Positions 52,332-60,842 of a DNA stretch of 64,000 nucleotides are shown here, in pieces; positions within the stretch are counted from its first letter, which is position 1, and the number at the start of each line of letters is the position of its first letter. The notes below the pieces were generated by a model. It was not told where the DNA came from. It saw nothing but the letters and a program-made list of their open reading frames with translations, and made no database searches. The DNA is from Halioxenophilus aromaticivorans (GTDB lineage: Bacteria > Pseudomonadota > Gammaproteobacteria > Pseudomonadales > Cellvibrionaceae), in the NCBI RefSeq assembly GCF_042850945.1, contig NZ_AP031496.1:1488001-1552000 (forward strand), in the 5' to 3' direction. A program made the translations under genes and the position numbers.

Positions 52332-53062
52332 TGCTTGGCCCCCGTTAATTGTTTAAACAGTTGTTTTAGTGTGTCGCAACGGTGTTGTTCTAGCACGGTT
52401 GTGCACGGGCCGTAGGCTTGGCTCAGGCCTTTGTCAATCAGTAACAGTTGATCCTGTGGTTGTATCTCTTCAATTAAGTGGGTGGTCCACAAAACGGCCA
52501 TATGGCGCTCGGCGCACAGGCTGCGTACGTGTTGATTGAGCAACGCGCGGCTGTCGATATCGAGGCCAACGGTGGCTTCATCCAATAATAAAAGCCTGGG
52601 CTGATGCATTAGCGCCCGGGCGATTTCAACTCTGCGACGGTGGCCGCCGTTGAGTTTTCTTATCTTGGTGTCAATGCAATCCGGCAAGTCTAGACGTTCT
52701 AACTCTTGCGCTATGGTTTTTTTGGCTTGGCGTTGGCTAATACCGTGCAGCGCAGCGTGGTAAGCCAGATTTTGGGCCACGGTGAGGTCTAAGTCCAAGG
52801 TGCTTTGCTGAAACACCACACCAACATTACGCAGCGTTTTTTCTCTGCTACGTTGCAATGATTCTCCAAAGATTTCAATTTTGCCATTCTGTGTTTTAAG
52901 CAACCGGGTGATAAGTGCAAATAGTGTACTTTTACCCGCGCCGTTGGGGCCTAATAACGCCAGAAGTTGCCCGGGTTGGATATCGAAGCTGATATTGTTT
53001 AGCGCTTGTTTACCGGTGTAGTCGTGGCTCACAGACGCCACGGACAATGCAGGTTGCGTCAT
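52328..53062 (-). CDS. pedB: ABC ATPase of the PQQ alcohol-oxidation system (PedB-like)
   Basis: 244 residues from the ATG at 53062, preferred over an in-frame TTG at 53095 because family members begin just before the first strand (LSVASVSHDYTG). Walker A GPNGAGKST, Q-loop FQQSTLD, signature NGGHRRRVEIARA, Walker B LLLLDEATVGLD and switch His WTTHL are present. The signature begins N-G-G rather than the usual L-S-G, and the Walker B tail reads ATVGLD, both seen in PQQ-linked ABC ATPases. Confidence 0.87.
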   Translation of the reverse strand: MTQPALSVASVSHDYTGKQALNNISFDIQPGQLLALLGPNGAGKSTLFALITRLLKTQNGKIEIFGESLQRSREKTLRNVGVVFQQSTLDLDLTVAQNLAYHAALHGISQRQAKKTIAQELERLDLPDCIDTKIRKLNGGHRRRVEIARALMHQPRLLLLDEATVGLDIDSRALLNQHVRSLCAERHMAVLWTTHLIEEIQPQDQLLLIDKGLSQAYGPCTTVLEQHRCDTLKQLFKQLTGAKQ

Positions 53063-53159
53063 AGTTCTGATCTTTCTCAATAGTGGCTCTTTCAACTGCC
53101 GGCCCGCCCCTTCAAGTACCGTTTCAACAGCCGTCCGATTCGCTTTGGTGTGCGGTATT

Positions 53160-54125
53160 TTAATTGACTTTTTTTACCGCTAGGCCCCAGGGGTAGCGGC
53201 CTACACGGATGGTCTTAATTACTTTAAGTTTATCCACATCGATTACAGATACGTCGCCGCTGATGCCGTTGGTGGTCAGTAATTTGGATTGGTCTGAAGA
53301 AAACTCCAGGTGCCAAACCCGACGCCCGACTAGTAAATACTGCTTTACTTGGTAGGTTTGGGCATCCACAACGGCGACGTGGTTGGCAGGCCCAAGGGCC
53401 ACAAATGCGTAGCGGCCGTCCTCGGTGAGTTTAACGCCCACCGGTTGTATTTTATCCGGGTGAACGCCCGGAATTTTAAAGGTGATATCTTTAACAATGG
53501 CGCGTTTGGCGGTGTCCACCACGCTCACCGTACCACCGATTTCTGCCGACGCCCACAGCAGACTTCCGTCTTTATTAAATTCCACATGGCGTGGCCGTTG
53601 GCCCACCAAAATGTTGTCTTTTAATTCAAAGGTTTTGGCGTCTATCCAATGCAGCATATTTGTGGTTTCGGATGTATTCACCACCCAGTTGCCGTCGGGG
53701 CTGGCGGCCATTCCCTCAGGCTCTACCCCCACATCCACTTGGCCAATAACCGTACGCGTTTCGGTATCCACAATGGTAACCACCGCGTTGTCTTCGTTGG
53801 CAATGTACAGGTGATGGTCGTTGGGGTGCAGGGCGAATTGTTCTGGGTCTTCGCCGGAGGGAAGGTTGGCGAGCATTTTATGCGTTTTGGCATCCATGAC
53901 CTGCACCGCATCCGAATCGCTGGCGCAGATAAACAGCTTGCTTTGATCTTTGTTAAAAGTGATTCCCCGTGGTCTTTCGCCAACCTCTAGGGTGTCGACC
54001 ACGGTCAGAGTGCTTAGGTCGATTACGGACAGGGTGTCGTCTTTTTCATTGGATACGTAGACCAAATCTTTAGCAGTGGCATAGCCGGCGCCTAGCGCCA
54101 GTAACAAAGCGAGAGAGCGAATCAT
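53160..54125 (-). CDS. PQQ-catabolism-associated YVTN beta-propeller protein
   Basis: 321 residues from the ATG at 54125; an in-frame TTG at 54134 would overlap the upstream gene. Signal peptide cut near GYATA. Seven YVTN-type propeller blades, each with a VSNEKDDTLSVIDLSTL-like strand pattern (VVDTLEVGERPRGI, VIGQVDVGVEPEGMA, LKDNILVGQRPRHVEF). Matches the secreted propeller always encoded in PedABC-like clusters; precise role unknown. Five bases after the binding protein gene. Confidence 0.88.
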   Translation of the reverse strand: MIRSLALLLALGAGYATAKDLVYVSNEKDDTLSVIDLSTLTVVDTLEVGERPRGITFNKDQSKLFICASDSDAVQVMDAKTHKMLANLPSGEDPEQFALHPNDHHLYIANEDNAVVTIVDTETRTVIGQVDVGVEPEGMAASPDGNWVVNTSETTNMLHWIDAKTFELKDNILVGQRPRHVEFNKDGSLLWASAEIGGTVSVVDTAKRAIVKDITFKIPGVHPDKIQPVGVKLTEDGRYAFVALGPANHVAVVDAQTYQVKQYLLVGRRVWHLEFSSDQSKLLTTNGISGDVSVIDVDKLKVIKTIRVGRYPWGLAVKKVN

Positions 54126-54130
54126 GGGGA

Positions 54131-55360
54131 TCAATCCAATTGGGTTTTAAACGAGCAGTTCACTTCGGGCTTGTCGTAACCCAAGGTGTCTAGGTCGGTG
54201 TGGGGGTGTAAAAACCCCTCTTGTGGCGATTGGCTGATGAGCGCGCGCGGATGCACTAGGGCTATGGGTTGGCGCATTTGCCCATTCCAGCTGCGAAAAT
54301 TCATTTTGCGGCCTTTGAACGCAGCCACCTCAAACTCGGGGCTAAGAATGTACTTGTAGATATCCGTCGCCGCAGTGGTGTTGGTGCGGGTTACCGCCTC
54401 GCCAATCACTCGCACGGCCAGCCATGTGGCGTAATCGGTGCCGTTCATGGCGCGCTGGGCTAGGTCTTCAAAACGGTTTTGCAATTGGATGGCGCCCCAT
54501 TGTTCGACCACGCGGTGCCACGCCGTTGGCGTTAAGCCTTGGGTGCCCGCGACCGGGCGCGGTAACCAGGTGTTGTAAGGCACATACTCACCCACATCGC
54601 CAAGTTCATCCGCTACCACAACCACATCGTAGGCTCGGGCGCGGGTGAAGGTGGGTATTTCTTGTTGCGCAACCCGGCGTAGATCGGTGTTAAAGCTCCA
54701 GGTTTTGTCTTCCACAATACTGGCGCCGAAGCGCTTGGCAGCACGCTTCATGGCGCTAGCAAAGAGGCTATCTTCCGGGCGCTGGCCGCGCATTAAAAAC
54801 CATTTTTGCCAGCGCTTGCTCACCAGTAATTGTGCTAGGGCATCGGCCAGCATGGCCCGGCTGGCGGCGGTATGGAGCAAGCCCGTTGTGCACTGTTGGT
54901 GGCGAAGGCTGTCGTCACCGCTGCCGGTATTTATGATGACTGCTTTAGCGCGCAGTGCCGGATGGTTAGCCAATTGCAGAAGGGTATCACTGGCGACGTT
55001 GGCAACGATCAGGCCTTCGCCATTTTGTACCCATTCTACAGCCGCCGCCACTAAGGGTTCAGCGGTGGGACTTTGGTTGTGGGTAAGTTTGTAATGGTGT
55101 TGTAAAAAGCGGCCCGTGGTGCTGTTGTCTTCGATGGCAAGCTGAGCGCCGGGTAGCCCGCTATCGGCCGGCTCATTGAAAATGTTGGATAGCAGCGCCT
55201 GTTCGGGTCTGTTTTGTTGCAAATAAAGGATGTTGGCGTCCAGTGCTTGGACAGGCTTGGCCATTATTACGCAGAGGGTGGCGAGTAGGCTTGGTAGCGA
55301 AAAAGTGAAATGCTGAAAGTTACGTTGCGCTTTAAAGTTAAATAAGCGGATAAAGGTCAT
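54131..55360 (-). CDS. PQQ-system ABC transporter substrate-binding protein
   Basis: 409 residues. Signal peptide cut near KPVQA. Periplasmic type-I binding-protein fold (LPGAQLAIEDNSTTGRF; GLIVANVASDTLLQLANH; WFLMRGQRPEDSLFASAMKRAAKRFG). Corresponds to the binding protein family defined by its place in PQQ alcohol dehydrogenase systems. It is the first gene of the four-gene ABC operon, divergent from cytochrome c550. Confidence 0.85.
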   Translation of the reverse strand: MTFIRLFNFKAQRNFQHFTFSLPSLLATLCVIMAKPVQALDANILYLQQNRPEQALLSNIFNEPADSGLPGAQLAIEDNSTTGRFLQHHYKLTHNQSPTAEPLVAAAVEWVQNGEGLIVANVASDTLLQLANHPALRAKAVIINTGSGDDSLRHQQCTTGLLHTAASRAMLADALAQLLVSKRWQKWFLMRGQRPEDSLFASAMKRAAKRFGASIVEDKTWSFNTDLRRVAQQEIPTFTRARAYDVVVVADELGDVGEYVPYNTWLPRPVAGTQGLTPTAWHRVVEQWGAIQLQNRFEDLAQRAMNGTDYATWLAVRVIGEAVTRTNTTAATDIYKYILSPEFEVAAFKGRKMNFRSWNGQMRQPIALVHPRALISQSPQEGFLHPHTDLDTLGYDKPEVNCSFKTQLD

Positions 55361-55696
55361 AGCTACTGTGTTGTTATGGTATTTAGTAACAGTTTTGCCA
55401 CGCTAACTAGGCTCAAATTTGCCTAAAAACAGGGCGCATAGGTCTTCCCAATCTATGCTAGCCGGGCGGCAGGGGGATAGCTATTGTTAAAAGGGATGAA
55501 AAAAACACTACCCAAGTACAATGGATGCGTTGGGGGGGCTTCTTTAGGATTCGGACTCATTGATGTAGCTCAAACAAATCAAACGAAATAACGAGTGTTC
55601 AATGGGTGCCATTAGGGCTAGATGTCGGTGGTACCTGCGATCAAGAAGAATATTCGATTTTAATAATAACCTTAGTAGTCTGGATGGTGCCTACCT
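55361..55696. promoter_or_regulatory. Divergent promoter region, ABC operon versus cytochrome c550
   Basis: 336 bases without a gene. It must carry promoters in both directions. I see no sigma-54 element and only a weak resemblance (TTTAGGATTC, around 55543) to the AAAGTAGGATTT element found upstream of two other genes of the locus. Confidence 0.4.
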
Positions 55697-56137
55697 ATGA
55701 AGAAGACAAGCGCTCTCGCAATAGGATTGTGTTTTAGTATTATCCCGTTGGCGGACATTTCTGCTCACGGTAACGTTACCCCTCAAGCGGTGGATGTCAG
55801 TGAATTGCCTCCACTGGGTGATGAGTGGCGCACAGAAAACCCTTATCGTGGCGATGAAACAGCCATTAAAGTGGGTGACTCCGCGTACAATCAAAACTGT
55901 GCTCGGTGCCACGGTTTGGAAGTTATTTCTGGTGGTATCACCCCAGATTTGCGCAAGCTTAACGACCCTGATGAGTTCTTCGACGCCGCGGAAGCTGACG
56001 AGTGGTTTATGACTCGCATCCGCAAAGGCGCTGTTATCGACGGCCGGGTATATATGCCTCCTTTTGAAGGTATACTCAGCCAAGAAGCCATGTGGGCCAT
56101 TCGTTCTTACATTGATACTCGTAACTTCGAAGAATAA
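55697..56137 (+). CDS. exaB: Cytochrome c550, electron acceptor of the PQQ alcohol dehydrogenase
   Basis: 146 residues. Signal peptide (cut near ADISA), one haem-binding motif CARCH at residues 68-72 and a Met ligand in VYMPPF near residue 118. Matches ExaB/PedF in size and context. In Pseudomonas it takes electrons from the PQQ enzyme in the periplasm and passes them to an oxidase. First of three genes ending in the dehydrogenase. Confidence 0.9.
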   Translation: MKKTSALAIGLCFSIIPLADISAHGNVTPQAVDVSELPPLGDEWRTENPYRGDETAIKVGDSAYNQNCARCHGLEVISGGITPDLRKLNDPDEFFDAAEADEWFMTRIRKGAVIDGRVYMPPFEGILSQEAMWAIRSYIDTRNFEE

Positions 56138-56177
56138 ACTGTTAGACCATTTATAAAAAAAATAGGTAGGGCCAAAC

Positions 56178-57056
56178 ATGAAAGCGATATTAACGTTGGT
56201 GTTGGCCCTGCTGCTGCCTTTTTTTTCATCTATCACTCAAGCTCGCAATTACGAAGACATTATCAAGTCTGGTTACCTAGTAATTGCTGTTTATCGCGAC
56301 TTCCCGCCTTATTCTTCTCTCGAAAATGACCAACCTGTTGGTATCGATATCGACCTTGGTAATAAGCTGGCTAAATCCCTAGGCGTAGAGCCGCGTTGGT
56401 TTTGGGTAACGCCAGACGAGAGTTTGGAAGATGACCTACGTAATGCCGTGTGGAAAGGGCACGTATTAGATGCCAAGAAGAAAAAGGCGGATATTATGTT
56501 GCGAGTGCCCTACGATCGCGAATTTAATTACGGTTTGGATGGCTACGGCTTACCGCGTAACGAATTAGTGCACATGTTCGGGCCCTACCATCAGGAGTCT
56601 TGGGCAATTGCTCGGGACACTCAAAAGACTCGAGATGTTCGCAACTTGGCAATTTTTCAGTACGAAAAAGTTGGCGTCGAAATTGATTCCATGCCAGACA
56701 ATTACCTTTCCGGCTTTCTCGGTGGCCGCCTGCAAAAGAATGTAGTGCACTTTGTTTCTCTTAAAGACGCCGCAGAGGCATTTAAAAAGGGTGAATTGGC
56801 CGCGGTAACCGGTATGCGAAGCCGTTTGCAGTGGGCAATGTCAGGTTTACCCGACCCGGACATTACCGGTGAAGGCTTTGAAATGTTGTCTCGCCGCCAG
56901 TGGGATATTGGTGTGGCGGTAAAGCAAGACTACCGTGAGCTTGCCAATGAAGTTGAATATCTTATCGATACCTGGGTTAAAGGTGGCTCAATGGCGGAGA
57001 TCTTTAGCCAGCACGGCGTAAGCTTTGAAAAGCCATCCCTTTATACCGAGCAATGA
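56178..57056 (+). CDS. PedG/XoxJ-like periplasmic binding protein
   Basis: 292 residues. Signal peptide cut near ITQA, then a type-II binding-protein fold (SGYLVIAVYRDFPPYSSLENDQPVGIDIDLGNKLAKSLG). Proteins of this group (MoxJ/XoxJ/PedG) are encoded next to PQQ methanol or ethanol dehydrogenases. XoxJ is thought to help activate the lanthanide enzyme rather than act in transport. No permease genes are attached, consistent with that role. It sits 40 bases after the cytochrome gene. Confidence 0.87.
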   Translation: MKAILTLVLALLLPFFSSITQARNYEDIIKSGYLVIAVYRDFPPYSSLENDQPVGIDIDLGNKLAKSLGVEPRWFWVTPDESLEDDLRNAVWKGHVLDAKKKKADIMLRVPYDREFNYGLDGYGLPRNELVHMFGPYHQESWAIARDTQKTRDVRNLAIFQYEKVGVEIDSMPDNYLSGFLGGRLQKNVVHFVSLKDAAEAFKKGELAAVTGMRSRLQWAMSGLPDPDITGEGFEMLSRRQWDIGVAVKQDYRELANEVEYLIDTWVKGGSMAEIFSQHGVSFEKPSLYTEQ

Positions 57057-57482
57057 TCAGCTTCGCCATATTGGCGCGTAGAATTCGTCTTTGAAAATTG
57101 CCAATTATTTATAGCCATTATTTTTTTGATTAGAAAAAGTTTGGTTTGTGTCGAGCTTTATACCCTGTTGTGTATTTGCCCGCCTTTTCTCCTACTTTAA
57201 GACGAGTAATCCTGCCGTGGTGCTACTACTAAGGGTGTAAAAAGTTGGCTCTGAGGTTTAATTGTTCGCAGTCGGTAAGCGCGGCACTCTAATCGCCACG
57301 TATAAAGTAGCCTCGTTACTTGACGTGATAACTCTATTTGGAAATAGCCGCCTCGCAGCAGTCGCCATTTATCTACTGCGCAGAGAACACTAGTCCTAAA
57401 TTCGGAATCTTCATTCCATCTAGAGCTTGCAAAAAAATAAAGTAAGCCGTTTTACTCCATACCGCTCTCAAGGAGATGCATA
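57057..57482. promoter_or_regulatory. Upstream region of the PQQ alcohol dehydrogenase gene
   Basis: 426 bases with no open frame of interest. It probably contains a separate strong promoter for the dehydrogenase. CCTACTTTA at 57191-57199 is the reverse complement of the TAAAGTAGG core seen at 42872-42880. AAGGAGATG lies just before the start codon, a strong ribosome site. Confidence 0.45.
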
Positions 57483-59246
57483 ATGAAAAATAAGACACTC
57501 TCTATAGGTTTACTGGCGTCTGCCGTGACCCTGTCCCTTTCAATCACGCTAGGCTCTCAGTCTGCATTTGCTGTTGTTACCGACAAAGACATATCGCAAG
57601 ACGAAGTTACCCCTAATGACGTTGTGACTTATGGGATGGGTCAGCGTGGTCAGCGTTATAGCGACCTTAAGAAAGTTAATACCAAAACCGTTAAAAAAAT
57701 GGTTCCTGTTTGGGCCTACTCCCTGGGCGGCGAAAAACAACGTGGTCAAGAAAGCCAGCCGTTGGTAAAAGACGGCGTTATGTATGTAACGGGTTCTTAC
57801 TCTCGTATTTATGCCATTAATACTGAAACCGGTGACGAGCTTTGGGAATATGAAGCCCGTCTTCCCGATGGCATTATGCCTTGTTGTGATGTAATCAACC
57901 GTGGCGCGGCGCTGTATGACGATCTGGTTATCTACGGTACTTTGGATGCAAAATTAATTGCCCTTAATGCCAAGACAGGTAAGCCAGTATGGCGTAAGAA
58001 ATTAGGCGATTACCAAGCCGGTTACTCTTACACCGCAGCGCCATTGATTGTTAAAGGTATGGTTATAACCGGTATTTCAGGTGGTGAATTCGGTATTGTA
58101 GGTAAAGTAGAAGCCCGCGACGCCAAAACCGGTGAGCTGGTGTGGACTCGTCCTACCGTTGAAGGTCACATGGGCTATCTGAATGGCAAAGAGAACGGTA
58201 TTACCGGCGGTAAGCCTGGCCAAACTTGGCCTGGAGACCTATGGAAAACCGGTGGTGCAGCCACTTGGCTGGGTGGCACCTACGATCCAGATACCGATCT
58301 GATCTTTATGGGTACTGGTAACCCTGCACCATGGAACTCTCACTTGCGTCCTGGTGATAACCTGTACTCTGCCTCTCGTTTAGCCATTGACCCAGACACC
58401 GGTAAAATTGTTTGGCACTTCCAAACCACGCCACACGACGGTTGGGACTTTGACGGTGTGAACGAGCTGATCGCCTTTGATTACAAAGATGGCGGCAAAA
58501 CCGTTAAAGCGGCGGCTACCGCTGATCGTAATGGTTTCTTCTACGTATTAAACCGTGAAAACGGTGACTTCATCCGTGGCTTCCCATTCGTATCTAAAAT
58601 TACTTGGGCCGAAGGCCTGGACAGCGAAGGTCGTCCTATCTACACCAAAGGCGGTCGTCCTGGTGACCCAGCCGCTGCAGATGGCAAGAAAGGTGAAACC
58701 GTATGGTCTATACCTTCTTTCTTGGGTGGCAAAAACTGGATGCCTATGGCCTACAGCCAAGACACCGAGTTGTTCTACGTACCTTCCAACGAGTGGGGTA
58801 TGGACATCTGGAACGAGCCTGTTGAATACAAAGCAGGTGCCGCATACCTGGGTTCTGGCTTCACAATCAAGCCAATCTACGACGACCACATCGGTTCTTT
58901 GAAAGCAGTTGATCCTAAAACTGGCAAAATCGTTTGGGAATACAAAAATGGCGCGCCTCTGTGGGGCGGTGTGTTGACTACTGCGGGTAATTTGGTGTTC
59001 TTTGGTACCCCTGAAGGCTACCTGTTGGGCTTAAACGCCAAAACGGGTGAGATTGAGTATAAATTCAACACCGGTTCTGGCATTGTGGGTTCGCCAATTA
59101 CTTGGACTCAAGACGGCGAGCAGTACCTAAGTGTATTGTCTGGCTGGGGTGGTGCGGTTCCTCTTTGGGGCGGCGAAGTAGCCAAGTCTGTTAAAAATTT
59201 CAACCAAGGTGGCACTGTTTGGACTTTCAAACTTCCTAAGAAGTAA
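57483..59246 (+). CDS. pedH: PQQ-dependent alcohol dehydrogenase, predicted lanthanide-dependent (PedH/ExaF-like)
   Basis: 587 residues, signal peptide cut after Ala 30. Eight-bladed quinoprotein propeller with the adjacent-Cys disulfide pair Cys 134-Cys 135, metal ligands Glu 202 and Asn 280 (GTGNPAPWN) and catalytic Asp 322 in HDGWDFDG. The residue two positions later is Asp 324, the extra ligand that marks lanthanide-dependent enzymes (XoxF, ExaF, PedH); calcium enzymes have Ala or Ser there. PedH has the same pair at about the same positions. No second, calcium-type enzyme is in the window. Oxidises primary alcohols in the periplasm, passing electrons to cytochrome c550. Confidence 0.93.
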   Translation: MKNKTLSIGLLASAVTLSLSITLGSQSAFAVVTDKDISQDEVTPNDVVTYGMGQRGQRYSDLKKVNTKTVKKMVPVWAYSLGGEKQRGQESQPLVKDGVMYVTGSYSRIYAINTETGDELWEYEARLPDGIMPCCDVINRGAALYDDLVIYGTLDAKLIALNAKTGKPVWRKKLGDYQAGYSYTAAPLIVKGMVITGISGGEFGIVGKVEARDAKTGELVWTRPTVEGHMGYLNGKENGITGGKPGQTWPGDLWKTGGAATWLGGTYDPDTDLIFMGTGNPAPWNSHLRPGDNLYSASRLAIDPDTGKIVWHFQTTPHDGWDFDGVNELIAFDYKDGGKTVKAAATADRNGFFYVLNRENGDFIRGFPFVSKITWAEGLDSEGRPIYTKGGRPGDPAAADGKKGETVWSIPSFLGGKNWMPMAYSQDTELFYVPSNEWGMDIWNEPVEYKAGAAYLGSGFTIKPIYDDHIGSLKAVDPKTGKIVWEYKNGAPLWGGVLTTAGNLVFFGTPEGYLLGLNAKTGEIEYKFNTGSGIVGSPITWTQDGEQYLSVLSGWGGAVPLWGGEVAKSVKNFNQGGTVWTFKLPKK

Positions 59247-59603
59247 GGCCAAAACTCGTTACACTCAGTTAAAGATTTTGGGTCGCGCAAGCGGCCCTTT
59301 TTTTGCCTAAAATTTAATCAGAGCGTTGGTTGTGTCGCCTAGATTCTGATTCGTTTGTGCCAAGGCCGCGGTGAGATTCGACAAATATGGGTGTCTCGAT
59401 AACCAATAGGCGGAACAAATATGGGAACAAACGTGGGTGTCTTGATAGTAGGTGTCTTGATAGTAGGTTAAAAGTGGGTCGTAGGTGTCTCGATAGTAGG
59501 TGGACAGGTGATGGACAGTAGGTGTGTGGAACAACAATGGGTGTCTTGATAGCAAGTGTCTTGATAGCAAATGGAAGGTGTTAAAAGTGGGTGTCTTGAT
59601 AGT
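59229..59603. repeat. Tandem duplication, copy 1 (dehydrogenase gene end, terminator, minisatellite)
   Basis: Begins inside the last codons of the dehydrogenase gene and continues through the terminator into a minisatellite. Copy 2 starts immediately at 59604. Over about 250 bases the copies are identical except for one extra T in the terminator tail of copy 2. This copy holds seven GTGTCT(T/C)GATA units, at 59391, 59437, 59452, 59485, 59541, 59556 and 59591. Confidence 0.92.
59280..59304 (+). terminator. Terminator of the PQQ alcohol dehydrogenase gene (first copy)
   Basis: GGGTCGC-GCAA-GCGGCCC: a strong stem with one mismatch pair and a tetraloop, followed by seven T. Confidence 0.9.
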
Positions 59604-59940
59604 AAACTTCCTAAGAAGTAAGGCCAAAACTCGTTACACTCAGTTAAAGATTTTGGGTCGCGCAAGCGGCCCTTTTTTTTGCCTAAAATTTAATCAGAGC
59701 GTTGGTTGTGTCGCCTAGATTCTGATTCGTTTGTGCCAAGGCCGCGGTGAGATTCGACAAATATGGGTGTCTCGATAACCAATAGGCGGAACAAATATGG
59801 GAACAAACGTGGGTGTCTTGATAGTAGGTGTCTTGATAGTAGGTTAAAAGTGGGTGAAAAGTGGGTGTCGTAGGTGTCTCGATAGTAGGTGGACAGGTGA
59901 TGGACAGTAGGTGTGTGGAACAACAATGGGTGTCTTGATA
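59604..59940. repeat. Tandem duplication, copy 2
   Basis: Repeats the last coding bases, the stop, the terminator and most of the minisatellite. It differs by one T in the terminator tail, by a 13-base insertion near 59857 and by decay of the last units (59930-59965). Remaining GTGTCT(T/C)GATA units are at 59767, 59813, 59828, 59874 and 59930. Together with copy 1 it fills most of the 847-base gap between the dehydrogenase gene and pncC, which has no gene. Confidence 0.9.
59655..59680 (+). terminator. Second copy of the dehydrogenase terminator
   Basis: Same hairpin as at 59280, with eight T instead of seven. Any transcript escaping the first terminator meets this one. Confidence 0.88.
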
Positions 59941-60093
59941 GTACTTCTTGATAGTACTTTGATAGTAGGTGTATTAATGGTAAACGCGTGCAGTTGCCGG
60001 TTTTTTGAGCATTCTCGGCAGAATTGCGGATTTGCCAAGCGATAGCCAGTTTGCGCTTGCCTTGGACTATGAGGTGACTTACTTTATGCCCCT

Positions 60094-60582
60094 ATGAAAT
60101 CCATCACCGAATCTTTGGCGCAAGACTTAGGCTCGCGCTTGCTCAATATGGGTCTAACCGTCACTACCGCCGAATCTTGCACCGGGGGTGGTGTTGCGTC
60201 GGCTATTACCAATATTCCTGGCAGTTCCACTTGGTTTGAGATGGGCTTTGTCACCTATTCCAACCAAGCCAAAGTCAAATTGCTGGGGGTAAGCCCCGAG
60301 ACGCTGGAGCAGCATGGCGCGGTGAGCGAGGCGGTTGTACGTGAGATGGCGATTGGCGCCCTGCAGCAGTCCGGCGCTAATGTTGCCGCCGCGGTGAGTG
60401 GCATTGCCGGCCCAACTGGGGGCAGTGAAGAAAAACCCGTGGGTACTGTATGGCTGGCCTGGGCCTGCGATTTTAAACCAGAAGTCGTGGTTTTAGGGCA
60501 TCATTTCAACGGTGGCCGGTCCGAGGTGCGCAACCAGGCGGTGATGGCGGCCTTGCGCGGCATCTCAGAAATGATCAAATAA
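60094..60582 (+). CDS. pncC: Nicotinamide-nucleotide amidase (CinA C-terminal family)
   Basis: 162 residues, matching stand-alone PncC. Core motifs: TTAESCTGGGVASAITNIPGSS, GFVTYSNQAKVKLLGV, AAAVSGIAGPTGGSEEKPVGTVW. It deamidates nicotinamide mononucleotide to nicotinate mononucleotide in pyridine nucleotide salvage. The order pncC-recA-recX is common in gammaproteobacteria. Confidence 0.95.
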   Translation: MKSITESLAQDLGSRLLNMGLTVTTAESCTGGGVASAITNIPGSSTWFEMGFVTYSNQAKVKLLGVSPETLEQHGAVSEAVVREMAIGALQQSGANVAAAVSGIAGPTGGSEEKPVGTVWLAWACDFKPEVVVLGHHFNGGRSEVRNQAVMAALRGISEMIK

Positions 60583-60603
60583 TACTGGATAAATCATCAG
60601 ATA

Positions 60604-60619
60604 CTGTTTGCCCGTACAG
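60604..60619. promoter_or_regulatory. LexA (SOS) box of recA
   Basis: CTGT-N8-ACAG, the E. coli-type LexA operator, about 225 bases upstream of the recA start. It implies DNA-damage induction of recA. Confidence 0.88.
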
Positions 60620-60842
60620 TATTTTGTGTTAGTCTTGCCAAAAATTGAGCAACACCCGGTGCGCTGGGACTCAATCCTCTCCTAGGGCAGCCTCAAATAT
60701 AATTGTAGGCATCAAGCATGGGTGAGGCATCGTATACAGTTTAGGCTTAGATTTACCCTGCAATCGCTGGCTACTCAGCTACCCAGCGGCGTTGGGCACT
60801 AAGCGAACAATCAGAAACAAAACTCTCTATCTGAGGTTGGTA

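Noticed and set aside
57057..57482. Sigma-54 promoter for the dehydrogenase
   Set aside because: No GG-N10-GC element of the -24/-12 type with acceptable flanks was found by eye.
59391..59960. CRISPR-like repeat array
   Set aside because: Units are only about 11 bases, spacing varies from 15 to 56 bases, spacers repeat in the second copy and no cas gene is near.
59307..60038. Minus-strand open frames with repeated TYYRDTY / LLSRH peptides
   Set aside because: They are translations of the minisatellite and the duplicated segment, lack ribosome sites and change frame between copies; non-coding repeat explains them fully.
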